Shown in pieces: positions 11,585 to 20,302 of a stretch of 64,000 nucleotides of DNA. Within the stretch, counting starts at the first letter, position 1, and every line of letters begins with the position of its first letter. Source of the DNA: Halomonas sp. 328 (GTDB lineage: Bacteria; Pseudomonadota; Gammaproteobacteria; Pseudomonadales; Halomonadaceae); contig NZ_JADOTW010000005.1 in the NCBI RefSeq assembly GCF_015645095.1, forward strand, positions 1 through 64,000, in the 5' to 3' direction. A program made the position numbers and the translations under genes. A model generated the notes under the pieces. It searched no databases. It saw only the letters and a program-made list of their open reading frames with translations, and was not told where the DNA came from.

Positions 11585-12931
11585 TCATGTGGGGAGTAGC
11601 CGATCCAGGACCAGGATAATGCCCACCACCAGTAGCGACATCAGTGCCGCATAGGTCAGGTTGTGGCGCATCATGGTGTAGCCACTGGTGCCGTAGCGCC
11701 CCTGCAGGGAGAGGTTGATTCCCGACAGGGGCCCCACGGCGGTACCCACCCCCCAGGCCGCCAGGGCCACGAAGCCCAGCAGGGTCAGGCGGCTGCCCTC
11801 CAGGTCGAGCAGCGAGGCCAGGGTCGAGACCCCGATGATGGGGTGCAACCCGGCGATGGCGCTGGCGATGATCGCCAGGTAGCTGAGTGCCGCCTCCCTG
11901 GCGCCGAAGTGGGCGAAGAGCACCCAGTCCCCGCCGCTGGCGGCACGCACCCAGGTGGAGAGCCCCTGGGTGAAGAGGCCGGCACACAGGAACAGCGAGA
12001 TCTCCCCGCGCATCGCCGGCAGTCGCTGGCGGGCATGATCCAGGGTGCGTCGGGCGGTCCAGCGAGGCCCCCGGGGCAGGTTGCTGGCCAGGGCCACCGC
12101 CGGCAGCAGGAAGGTGATCAGGCTGACGATGGAGAGCCCCGGGGTCAGCCCGTAGTGGAAGAGCAGCACCAGGGCCGCCATGGCGCCGGGCATCAGCAGG
12201 TTGGTGGGCGTCAGGGCGTGGCCCGGGGTCTCGGTGAGGTCGAAGCGTCGCCCCAGCTCCAGGCAGGTGAGCAGCCCCGAGAAGAGCGCCAGGGGCAGGC
12301 CGAAGGCAAGGATCCAGCCGTAGCTCATGCCGGGAGCCACGGTGAGCACCACCCCCATGGAGGCGAAGAAGGGCGACCAGAGGGCGGCGCTGGAGAGGCC
12401 GCGGTTGAGGGTCAAGAGTTGTGGCGTGGTCAGCTCGCCCCGGGCGCGCAGGCGATCCCCCACCATAAAGACCGTGGAGAGGTTGAGGATGGCGCCGAGC
12501 AGATGCACGCTGAGCCAGGTATGGGCGATGCCCCGGCGGCCGGTGACCCGCCGCCGGGGCGCCGCCGGTGGCCGGGTGCCGAGCAGGCCGAGGAAGCTCA
12601 CTCCCACCAGCATGGCCACCACATAGACATTGCCCTCCAGGCTGCGGGCCCAGTCGATGGTCGCCCCATGGCGGAGCTGGCTGAACAGCAGGAAGCCGCC
12701 CCCCAGCAGGGCCAGGGCACCGGCCTGGAGTCGGTTGCGCCGGGGAATATCCCGCCACAGCAGCAAGGTCGCGGCCCAGAACAGATAGCTGATCCCGGCG
12801 GCCGGCATCGGCAGCGGCGTGAAGTAGAGGATCTGGGTGATCAGGCCCAGCAGCAACAGCAGGCCGGCGATCACCCGGCGCGGCGTGGGGCGGGGTGGGG
12901 TGGCCTGGGGGGCGGGAGCCGGTCGTGACAC
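11585..12931 (-). CDS. polytopic membrane protein, possible ion transporter
   Basis: A 448-residue inner-membrane protein with roughly a dozen hydrophobic segments, for example VIAGLLLLLGLITQILYF and YLFWAATLLLW. The start is GTG 12931 with a weak TGAGG site. The two halves look similar in plan, and motifs such as GLHPIIGVSTLASLL and GPLSGINLSLQGRYG resemble the re-entrant loops of ion-transporter-superfamily anion carriers. I cannot assign a substrate. It converges on ybeL with a 25-base gap and is divergent from the acyltransferase gene. Confidence 0.6.
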   Translation of the reverse strand: MSRPAPAPQATPPRPTPRRVIAGLLLLLGLITQILYFTPLPMPAAGISYLFWAATLLLWRDIPRRNRLQAGALALLGGGFLLFSQLRHGATIDWARSLEGNVYVVAMLVGVSFLGLLGTRPPAAPRRRVTGRRGIAHTWLSVHLLGAILNLSTVFMVGDRLRARGELTTPQLLTLNRGLSSAALWSPFFASMGVVLTVAPGMSYGWILAFGLPLALFSGLLTCLELGRRFDLTETPGHALTPTNLLMPGAMAALVLLFHYGLTPGLSIVSLITFLLPAVALASNLPRGPRWTARRTLDHARQRLPAMRGEISLFLCAGLFTQGLSTWVRAASGGDWVLFAHFGAREAALSYLAIIASAIAGLHPIIGVSTLASLLDLEGSRLTLLGFVALAAWGVGTAVGPLSGINLSLQGRYGTSGYTMMRHNLTYAALMSLLVVGIILVLDRLLPT

Positions 12932-13129
12932 GGGGCCTCACTTGTACAAGAACATCGGACAACGGGAAGGTCGATGCAAAGGTTAGCATCCTAGGGAAGT
13001 CCCTCTGAGGCGGCAAGTACCGGCTTGACTCGCCGCAGCGGAAGGAAGAGAGTGTTATAAAACGCTGTTCGATTACTCTCTGTCGCCACTCGCCGGCCAA
13101 GCACCTGCCCGATATCGAAGGAGCGAGTC

Positions 13130-14452
13130 ATGTCGTCAGCACGAGCCCCCAGTGACGCCACCTCCCGGGACCGCTATCCCGACGCCCTGCGTGCCGGTGC
13201 CCTGCTGGTGGTGGTCTTCGGCCACTGGCTGGCGACCCTGCCGCGCCTCGAGGAGGGACTGATGGTGGCCACCGACCACCTGCTGGTGGCCTGGGCCGGC
13301 GCCGGGGCGCTGACCTGGGTGTTGCAGGTGGTGCCGCTGTTCGTCTTCGTCTCGGCGGCGGTCAGCGCCGAGGGGGCCCAGCGGCGGCTGAGTCAGGGCG
13401 ATCGACAGCTCCACTGGTGGGCGGGGCGCGCCCTGGGGCTGGCGCGGCCCACCGTCACCTACCTGGCGGTGTTGGCGGCGTTGAGCCTGGTGGCCCTCGT
13501 GACCGGCGGGCGCTTCCTGGGCCTGCTCAACCACTCCCTGACCATTCACCTGTGGTTTCTGATGATGCTGCTGGGGGTGCAGGCGCTGCTGCCCCTGGGC
13601 GTCTGGGCCGATAACCGCTGGGGCCTCAAGGCGGTGGTGGCCCTGGTGGTGATCGCCGCCAGCATCGACCTGCTGCGTGCCGGGATCACCGCCCCCGGGC
13701 AGCTCCTGAGCCTGGGCGAGCGGGTCACCGCCAGCGCCGGCGGTATCGGCTGGCTCAGCGTGGTGGCGGTGTGGCTGCTGCCCCAGCAGTTGGGCATCGC
13801 CTGGCGGCGCGGGCGCTTCGCGGGGGCCGGTGTGGGGGCCGGCCTGCTGCTGCTCGGCCTGGGGTGGCTGGCCGCCGCCGTGGCCAGTGGCTATCCCCTG
13901 GCGATGGTCGACGGTCGCGTCGGCGACCCCAGCAACCTGTTGCCGCCGACCCTGGCCCTGGTGGGGGTGATGTGGCTCCAGGTGGGGGCGGTGCTGCTCT
14001 TCGAGTCGCCGGCGCGGCGCTTGCTGGCCCGGCGTCCCATCGACCGCCTGGTCACCCTCCTCGGCGCCCTGGGCATGCCGCTCTATCTCTGGCACAAGCT
14101 CGCCGAGTTGCCGGCGGCCTGGGTGGGGGAACGCCTGGGACTGCCCATCGATGCCGGGGTGCCCGGGGAGGCCGGTTTCTGGCTGGGGCGTCTCTGGTGG
14201 CTGCTGCTGTGTGCCCTGACGGTGGCCCCGGTGATGGTGGCGGTGGTGAGCTTCGAGGTGCGGCGCAAGCGGGGCCTGGTCCAGGCCGGCGCCACGCCGG
14301 TGATCCTCGCCGGCGGCGCGGCCCTGCTGGGCGGGCTCCTGCTGAGCCTGGCCCTGGGCGCCATGCCCGGTGCCCTGTTCGGCCTGGCGGGGGTGGCCGC
14401 CGCCTCCTGGCTGCTGCGGGTGCATCCGCAGCCGGCGGAGGCATCGGGCTAG
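13130..14452 (+). CDS. acyltransferase-3-like membrane protein
   Basis: A 440-residue membrane protein with about ten hydrophobic segments. The N-terminal RYPDALRAGALLVVVFGHWL, the central HLWFLMMLLGVQALLP and the later GMPLYLWHKLAELP fit the AT3 family, which transfers acyl groups from the cytosolic side to surface polysaccharides or lipids. The histidine in FGHW occupies the place of the usual catalytic-region histidine. No polysaccharide genes are nearby. Its last four bases overlap the end of the convergent LysR gene. Confidence 0.7.
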   Translation: MSSARAPSDATSRDRYPDALRAGALLVVVFGHWLATLPRLEEGLMVATDHLLVAWAGAGALTWVLQVVPLFVFVSAAVSAEGAQRRLSQGDRQLHWWAGRALGLARPTVTYLAVLAALSLVALVTGGRFLGLLNHSLTIHLWFLMMLLGVQALLPLGVWADNRWGLKAVVALVVIAASIDLLRAGITAPGQLLSLGERVTASAGGIGWLSVVAVWLLPQQLGIAWRRGRFAGAGVGAGLLLLGLGWLAAAVASGYPLAMVDGRVGDPSNLLPPTLALVGVMWLQVGAVLLFESPARRLLARRPIDRLVTLLGALGMPLYLWHKLAELPAAWVGERLGLPIDAGVPGEAGFWLGRLWWLLLCALTVAPVMVAVVSFEVRRKRGLVQAGATPVILAGGAALLGGLLLSLALGAMPGALFGLAGVAAASWLLRVHPQPAEASG

Positions 14453-15342
14453 CCCCAGCGCCTGGCCTCGGGGCTGCGGGCGTCCTCCAGCATCGCCAGC
14501 ATGGAGCGGGCGGCATTGGAGAGGGTGCGGCTCTTGTGCATCAGGTAGCCCAGGGGGCGCTGGATGGGCCGGTGGTCGATGGGCAGCACCTCGATCTCGT
14601 CGTCGATCAGGCTCTCCGGCAGCACGCTCCAGCCCAGGCCGATGGCCACCATCATCTTGAGGGTCTCCAGGTAGTTGGTGGAGAGCGCCACCTGCACCTT
14701 GAGCCCTTCCCGGGCGAAGGTGTCGACGACGATGCCGCGGGTAAAGGTCAGGTGCCCCGGCAGCACCGCATCGAAGGTGGAGAGGGCCGCGAGAGGCAAC
14801 TGCTTGCGCCCGGCCAGGGGGTGGTCGCGGCCGCAGACGAAGCGCAACTGGTCGACCCAGACCGGTACCACGGTGAGGTCGGGGGCGGGGGAGGGGGCCA
14901 GGGTCACCACCGCCAGTTCCAGTTCGCCGTCGAGCACGTCCTGGTAGGCCTGCTCCGAATCGAGGAAGCGCATGTCCAGGCGCACCTCCGGATGGGCCTG
15001 GGTATAGGCCTTGAGGATCGGCGGCAGGCGGTGCAGGCCGATATGGTGGCTGGTGGCCATGGTCAGGCTGCCGCCCACGTCGCCGCTGAGGTTGCCGATG
15101 GCGCGGCGGCTGTCGTCCACCATCACCAGGATCTGGCGGGCCCGGGGCAGCAGCAGGCGACCCGCCTCGGTGAGGCTGACCCGGCGACCGATGCGGTCGA
15201 AGAGGCGGGCGCCGACCTGATCCTCCAGGCCGGCGATGCGCTTGCTTACCGCCGGCTGGGTGAGGTGCAGGTGTTCGCCGGCCAGGGAGAAGGAGCCGTG
15301 GTCGGCCACGGCGAGAAAGGCCTGAAGGCTCTGGGTATCCAT
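14449..15342 (-). CDS. LysR-family regulator, probable controller of leuCDB
   Basis: A 297-residue LysR-type protein. The N-terminal helix-turn-helix is SFSLAGEHLHLTQPAVSKRI (about residues 17-36) and a periplasmic-binding-protein-like effector domain follows. It is divergent from leuC, the classic position for a LysR regulator of leucine biosynthesis. A T-N11-A palindrome lies in the shared intergenic region. The likely inducer is 2-isopropylmalate or leucine, an inference from related systems. CysB-like function is a less likely alternative. Confidence 0.82.
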   Translation of the reverse strand: MDTQSLQAFLAVADHGSFSLAGEHLHLTQPAVSKRIAGLEDQVGARLFDRIGRRVSLTEAGRLLLPRARQILVMVDDSRRAIGNLSGDVGGSLTMATSHHIGLHRLPPILKAYTQAHPEVRLDMRFLDSEQAYQDVLDGELELAVVTLAPSPAPDLTVVPVWVDQLRFVCGRDHPLAGRKQLPLAALSTFDAVLPGHLTFTRGIVVDTFAREGLKVQVALSTNYLETLKMMVAIGLGWSVLPESLIDDEIEVLPIDHRPIQRPLGYLMHKSRTLSNAARSMLAMLEDARSPEARRWG

Positions 15343-15601
15343 TGCAAGGCTCCGAACGGTGTAGAGCGTGGATAAGTGCTTTCTTGAGGGGCGGGGCTAC
15401 TCTGGGTAAGGCCATCGCAAAGACGCTGTGAACCCTTCCCTGGGCGCTCGACTTTTTCCTGCGGCGCTTCGCTATCCTGCTCCGCTTGCAGGGCCGGGGT
15501 AGGCCCTCCATGGCCTACCCGTTCGGAGGCATGCTCCTCACCCCTGAAAAAGACGCTTTGCTTTGGCCTTCCCCAGCGCCCCTTGTGCAACAATTCATTA
15601 T

Positions 15602-15616
15602 ATTCCATGTTGGAAT
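15602..15616. promoter_or_regulatory. LysR-type box upstream of leuC
   Basis: ATTCC-ATGTT-GGAAT (with the next bases also pairing) is a perfect palindrome that contains T-N11-A (T15603, A15615), the LysR-family consensus. It is in the most AT-rich part of the 375-base region 15343-15717. The rest of that region shows no convincing gene; the leuC ribosome site is GGAGGAG, six bases before the ATG. Confidence 0.6.
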
Positions 15617-15717
15617 CCAAAGGATAAAGAACATGAATTGATTTTATGGGTGGCGCCCCCTAGTCTCGAGGCATCAGAGAAGCGCGGGCAACGAGCCCGC
15701 CCCTGGAGGAGACCCCC

Positions 15718-17163
15718 ATGGCAGGCCAGACGCTCTACGACAAGTTGTGGTCACAGCACCTGGTAAAGGAACGTGACGACGGTACCGCCCTGATCTATAT
15801 CGATCGCCACCTGCTCCACGAGGTGACCTCGCCCCAGGCCTTCGAAGGCCTGCGCCTGGCGGGCCGCAAGCCCTGGCGCCTGGACGCCAACCTGGCCACC
15901 CCGGACCATAACGTGCCCACCACCGTGGTGGAGCGGGCCCGGGGCAACGCCGGCATTCAGGACCCGGTGTCGCTGATCCAGGTGCAGACCCTGGACGACA
16001 ACTGCGAAGCCTTCGGCATCGAGGAGTTCAAGATCAACGACGCCCGCCAGGGCATCGTCCATGTGGTGGGCCCGGAGCAGGGCGCCACCCTGCCGGGCAT
16101 GACCGTGGTGTGCGGCGACTCCCACACCGCCACCCATGGCGCCTTCGCGGCCCTGGCCCACGGTATCGGCACCTCCGAGGTGGAGCATGTGCTGGCCACC
16201 CAGTGCCTGCTGGCCCAGAAGATGAAGAACATGCTGGTGCGGGTCGAAGGCGAGCTGGGCCTCGGCGTCACCGCCAAGGACATCGTGCTGGCGGTGATCG
16301 GCGAGATCGGCACCGCCGGCGGCACCGGCTATGCTATCGAGTTCGCCGGCAGCGCCATCCGCGGCCTCTCCATGGAAGGCCGCATGACGGTCTGCAACAT
16401 GGCCATCGAGGCGGGGGCCCGGGTCGGGCTGATCGCGGTGGATGACACCACCATCGACTACCTCAAGGATCGCCCCTATGCCCCCAGCGCTGCCCAGCGG
16501 GAGGCCGCCGTGGCCGACTGGCGTGGCCTGGTCTCCGACGAGGATGCGGCCTTCGACAAGGTGGTGGAGCTGGATGCCGCCGCCATCGAGCCCCAGGTGA
16601 CCTGGGGCACCAGCCCGGAGATGGTCACCGGCGTCTCCGGCGAGGTGCCCGACCCCGAGGCCGAGGCGGATGCCACCGTGAAGAGCGGCTACCAGCGCGC
16701 CCTCGAGTACATGGGCCTGGCCCCCAGGCAGAAGATCACCGACATCAAGCTCGACAAGGTGTTTATCGGCTCCTGCACCAACTCGCGCATCGAGGACCTG
16801 CGCGAGGCCGCCAAGGTGGCCAAGGGCAAGAAGGTCGCCGACTCCGTCCAACTGGCTATGGTGGTGCCGGGTTCCGGCCTGGTGAAGCGCCAGGCCGAGG
16901 CCGAGGGACTCGACAAGATCTTCGTCGAGGCGGGCTTCGAATGGCGCGAGCCGGGCTGCTCCATGTGCCTGGCCATGAACGCCGACAAGCTGGGCGCCGG
17001 CGAGCATTGCGCCTCCACCTCGAACCGCAACTTCGAGGGCCGCCAGGGCTACGGCGGGCGCACCCACCTGGTGAGCCCGGCCATGGCCGCCGCCGCCGCC
17101 ATCGCCGGTCACTTCGTCGATGTGCGTACCCTCGAATCGAACCGCGCCGCCCAGGAGGCCTGA
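15718..17163 (+). CDS. leuC: 3-isopropylmalate dehydratase large subunit
   Basis: A 481-residue aconitase-family protein that isomerises 2- to 3-isopropylmalate in leucine synthesis. The 4Fe-4S cysteines are seen in [13 protein letters not shown] and in [14 protein letters not shown], and [20 protein letters not shown] is the family signature. It forms a heterodimer with LeuD, encoded three bases downstream. The length is normal. It is the first gene of leuCDB, probably driven by the divergent LysR regulator. Confidence 0.97.
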   Translation: MAGQTLYDKLWSQHLVKERDDGTALIYIDRHLLHEVTSPQAFEGLRLAGRKPWRLDANLATPDHNVPTTVVERARGNAGIQDPVSLIQVQTLDDNCEAFGIEEFKINDARQGIVHVVGPEQGATLPGMTVVCGDSHTATHGAFAALAHGIGTSEVEHVLATQCLLAQKMKNMLVRVEGELGLGVTAKDIVLAVIGEIGTAGGTGYAIEFAGSAIRGLSMEGRMTVCNMAIEAGARVGLIAVDDTTIDYLKDRPYAPSAAQREAAVADWRGLVSDEDAAFDKVVELDAAAIEPQVTWGTSPEMVTGVSGEVPDPEAEADATVKSGYQRALEYMGLAPRQKITDIKLDKVFIGSCTNSRIEDLREAAKVAKGKKVADSVQLAMVVPGSGLVKRQAEAEGLDKIFVEAGFEWREPGCSMCLAMNADKLGAGEHCASTSNRNFEGRQGYGGRTHLVSPAMAAAAAIAGHFVDVRTLESNRAAQEA

Positions 17164-17166
17164 GTC

Positions 17167-17814
17167 ATGCAGAAATTCGAACGTCAGCAGGGGCTGGTGG
17201 CGCCCCTCGATCGGGCCAACGTGGACACCGACCTGATCATTCCCAAGCAATTCCTCAAGTCGATCCAGCGCAGCGGCTTCGGCGTCAACCTCTTCGACGA
17301 GCTGCGCTACCTGGATGAGGGCCAGCCGGGCCAGGACTGCTCGCAGCGTCCCCTCAACCCCGACTTCGTGCTGAATCAGGCGCGCTACCAGGGGGCCAGC
17401 GTGCTGCTGGCGCGGCGCAACTTCGGTTGCGGCAGCTCCCGGGAGCACGCCCCCTGGGCCCTGGCCGACTTCGGCTTCCGGGTGGTGATCGCGCCGAGCT
17501 TCGCCGATATCTTCTACAACAACGCCTTCAAGAACGGCATCCTGCTGATCACCCTGCCGGAGGAGGCCGTCGGCCGGCTGTTCCGGGAGGTGGAGGCCAG
17601 CGAGGGCTATCGCCTCGACGTGGACCTGGAGCAGCAGCGCATCACCACCCCGGGTGGCGAGATTCTCGAGTTCGCGGTGGACGCCTTCCGCAAGCACTGC
17701 CTGCTCGAGGGGCTCGACGATATCGGCATCACCCTGCAGGACGAGGACGCCATCCGCGCCTTCGAAGAGAAACACCGCGCCGCCCGCCCCTGGCTGTTCC
17801 GCCAGGCCGGTTGA
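17167..17814 (+). CDS. leuD: 3-isopropylmalate dehydratase small subunit
   Basis: A 215-residue swivelling-domain subunit that completes the LeuCD enzyme. Recognisable segments are [14 protein letters not shown] near the N-terminus and [18 protein letters not shown], the substrate-binding loop. It lies three bases after leuC and 36 bases before leuB, in one operon. Confidence 0.97.
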   Translation: MQKFERQQGLVAPLDRANVDTDLIIPKQFLKSIQRSGFGVNLFDELRYLDEGQPGQDCSQRPLNPDFVLNQARYQGASVLLARRNFGCGSSREHAPWALADFGFRVVIAPSFADIFYNNAFKNGILLITLPEEAVGRLFREVEASEGYRLDVDLEQQRITTPGGEILEFAVDAFRKHCLLEGLDDIGITLQDEDAIRAFEEKHRAARPWLFRQAG

Positions 17815-17850
17815 GCCGCCCATTCATCGATGCAAGGGAAGAGACACCTG

Positions 17851-18930
17851 ATGAGCCGCAAGATTCTCGTTCTGCCGGGCGACGGTATCGGTCCGGAAAT
17901 CACCCGCGAGGCGGTCAAGGTCCTCAAGGCCTGCCAAGCCAAGGGCCTGGACGTGACCCTGGAAGAGGGCCTGGTGGGGGGCGCCGGCTACGACGCCCAC
18001 GGCGAGCCGCTGCCCGCCGTGACCCTCGACAAGGCCAGGGCCGCCGACGCCATCCTGCTGGGGGCCGTGGGTGGCCCCAAGTGGGACACCCTGGAGGACC
18101 TCTCCAAGCGTCCCGAGAAGGGGCTGCTGGGCCTGCGCAAGAACCTGGGGCTGTTCGGCAACCTGCGCCCGGCGCTGCTCTATCCGCAGCTGGCCGAGGC
18201 CTCGACCCTCAAGCCCGAGGTGGTCTCCGGCCTGGATATCCTGATCGTCCGCGAGCTCACCGGCGGCATCTACTTCGGTCAGCCCCGGGGCATCGAGGAG
18301 CGTGACGGCGAGCGGGTCGGCTTCAACACCTATGTCTACTCGGAGTCGGAGATCGAGCGCATCGGTCGCCTGGCCTTCGAGATGGCCCAGAAGCGTGGCA
18401 AGAAGCTGTGCAGCGTCGACAAGGCCAACGTGCTGGAGGTGACCATCCTGTGGCGCGAGATCATGGAGCGCCTGGCGCCGGAGTACCCGGACGTGGAGCT
18501 CTCGCACATGTACGTGGATAACGCCGCCATGCAGCTGGTGCGCGCCCCCAAGCAGTTCGATGTCATCGTCACCGGCAACATGTTCGGCGATATCCTCTCG
18601 GATGCCGCCGCCATGCTCACCGGCTCCATCGGCATGCTGCCGTCCGCGTCCCTCAACGAGAGCGGCCAGGGCATGTACGAGCCCTGCCACGGCAGCGCCC
18701 CGGACATCGCCGGCCAGAACATCGCCAATCCGCTGGCCACCATCCTCTCGGTGGCCATGATGCTGCGCTACTCTCTGGGGGAGACCGTCCTGGCCGAGCG
18801 GATCGAGACCGCCGTGGGGCAGGTGCTCGACCAGGGCCTGCGTACCGCCGATATCGCCTATCCGGGCACCCGCCAGGTTTCCACCACCGAGATGGGCGAC
18901 GCCGTACTGGCCGCCTTCGAAGCGCTTTAA
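17851..18930 (+). CDS. leuB: 3-isopropylmalate dehydrogenase
   Basis: A 359-residue NAD-dependent beta-decarboxylating dehydrogenase. I start it at ATG 17851 ([20 protein letters not shown]), which has AAGGGAAGAG just upstream, and not at the in-frame codon 21 bases earlier. [20 protein letters not shown] is the conserved metal- and substrate-site motif. It performs oxidative decarboxylation of 3-isopropylmalate. A GC-rich hairpin (18951-18971) follows but has no T-run. Confidence 0.97.
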   Translation: MSRKILVLPGDGIGPEITREAVKVLKACQAKGLDVTLEEGLVGGAGYDAHGEPLPAVTLDKARAADAILLGAVGGPKWDTLEDLSKRPEKGLLGLRKNLGLFGNLRPALLYPQLAEASTLKPEVVSGLDILIVRELTGGIYFGQPRGIEERDGERVGFNTYVYSESEIERIGRLAFEMAQKRGKKLCSVDKANVLEVTILWREIMERLAPEYPDVELSHMYVDNAAMQLVRAPKQFDVIVTGNMFGDILSDAAAMLTGSIGMLPSASLNESGQGMYEPCHGSAPDIAGQNIANPLATILSVAMMLRYSLGETVLAERIETAVGQVLDQGLRTADIAYPGTRQVSTTEMGDAVLAAFEAL

Positions 18931-19021
18931 TCGCGCCCTCGGTATCGTTGCGCCCGTGGCACCCGCGGGCGCTTCCTCCCCCTGAGCGGGGAGGCACACT
19001 TATTTTCAGGAGGACATTCAC

Positions 19022-20137
19022 ATGTTGAAAGTCGGTTTTGTCGGTTGGCGTGGCATGGTCGGTTCCGTGCTGATGCAGCGCATGGTGGAAGACGGAGACT
19101 TCCAGGGCATCGAGCCCATCTTCTTCACCACCTCCCAGGTCGGCCAGCCGGGGCCGGATGTCGGCGTGGAAGTGCCCCCCCTCAAGGATGCCTTCGACCA
19201 GGCGGCCCTCAAGGCCCTGGATGTGGTCATCACCTGCCAGGGTGGCGACTACACCCAGGCGGTCTACCAGGACCTGCGCCAGGCCGGCTGGAAGGGCTAC
19301 TGGATCGATGCCGCCAGCACCCTGCGCATGGCCGACGAGGCGACCATCGTCCTCGACCCGGTCAATCGCCATGTGATCGATGCCCAGCTGGCCAAGGGCG
19401 CCAAGACCTTCGTCGGCGGCAACTGCACCGTATCGCTGATGCTGATGGGTCTGGGCGGGCTCTTCGAGGCCAATATGGTCGAGTGGATGACCTCCATGAC
19501 CTACCAGGCCGCCTCCGGCTCCGGCGCCAAGCACATGCGCGAGCTGCTCAACCAGATGGGCGCCCTGCGCGACAGCGTGGCCGACGAGCTGAGTGATCCG
19601 GCCAGCGCCATCCTGGATATCGACCGCAAGGTCACCGCGGCCATGCGCGGCGGCGACTTCCCCACCGAGAACTTCACCGCGCCCCTGGCCGGCAGCCTCT
19701 TGCCGTGGATCGACGTCAAGCGGGACAACGGCCAGAGCAAGGAAGAGTGGAAGGGCAGCGTCGAGACCAACAAGATCCTCGGCCTCGACAACAACCCCAT
19801 CCCCATCGATGGCCTCTGCGTGCGTATCGGCGCCATGCGCTCCCATAGCCAGGCCTTCACCATCAAGCTGAAGCAGGACGTGCCCCTGGACGAGATCGAG
19901 GAGCGCATCGCCAAGCACAACGACTGGGTCAAGGTGGTGCCCAATGACAAGGAGGCGACCATCGCCGACCTGACCCCGGCGGCCGCCACCGGCACCCTGA
20001 CCATTCCGGTGGGGCGCCTGCGCAAGCTGGCCATGGGCGGCGACTATCTCTCCGCCTTCAGCGTCGGTGACCAGCTGCTGTGGGGCGCCGCCGAGCCCCT
20101 CAAGCGGATGCTCAAGATCCTCCGCGAGCAGCAGTAA
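19022..20137 (+). CDS. asd: aspartate-semialdehyde dehydrogenase
   Basis: A 371-residue NADPH-dependent enzyme of the gammaproteobacterial Asd type. [18 protein letters not shown] is the nucleotide site and GGNCTVSLM carries the catalytic cysteine C135. It makes aspartate semialdehyde for lysine, methionine, threonine and diaminopimelate. The ribosome site is AGGAGG before the ATG. A strong terminator follows. Confidence 0.96.
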   Translation: MLKVGFVGWRGMVGSVLMQRMVEDGDFQGIEPIFFTTSQVGQPGPDVGVEVPPLKDAFDQAALKALDVVITCQGGDYTQAVYQDLRQAGWKGYWIDAASTLRMADEATIVLDPVNRHVIDAQLAKGAKTFVGGNCTVSLMLMGLGGLFEANMVEWMTSMTYQAASGSGAKHMRELLNQMGALRDSVADELSDPASAILDIDRKVTAAMRGGDFPTENFTAPLAGSLLPWIDVKRDNGQSKEEWKGSVETNKILGLDNNPIPIDGLCVRIGAMRSHSQAFTIKLKQDVPLDEIEERIAKHNDWVKVVPNDKEATIADLTPAAATGTLTIPVGRLRKLAMGGDYLSAFSVGDQLLWGAAEPLKRMLKILREQQ

Positions 20138-20157
20138 GCACGGGGATCACCAAGATC

Positions 20158-20187
20158 GCAAAACGCCTCCTTCGGGAGGCGTTTTGC
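20158..20187. terminator. rho-independent terminator after asd
   Basis: A perfect 13-base stem, gcaaaacgcctcc with ggaggcgttttgc, closed by a TTCG tetraloop. It separates asd from fimV and has symmetrical A and T runs. Confidence 0.88.
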
Positions 20188-20302
20188 ATCATGGCTTTCT
20201 TGTACAGCGGCCGTTGAAAGGCGTCGGCAGGGGCGAAGCGGGGCGATGTATCCCAAGTGTTACACTGACAAACAGTGACGCTTCAGCCATAGGTGGGCCG
20301 CC

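Noticed and set aside
13025-13061. TTGACT and TATAAA upstream of the acyltransferase gene as a promoter
   Set aside because: The spacing of about 25 bases is too long for a sigma-70 promoter.
18951-18971. Hairpin after leuB as a terminator
   Set aside because: The stem is only six base pairs with a nine-base loop and no T-run follows.
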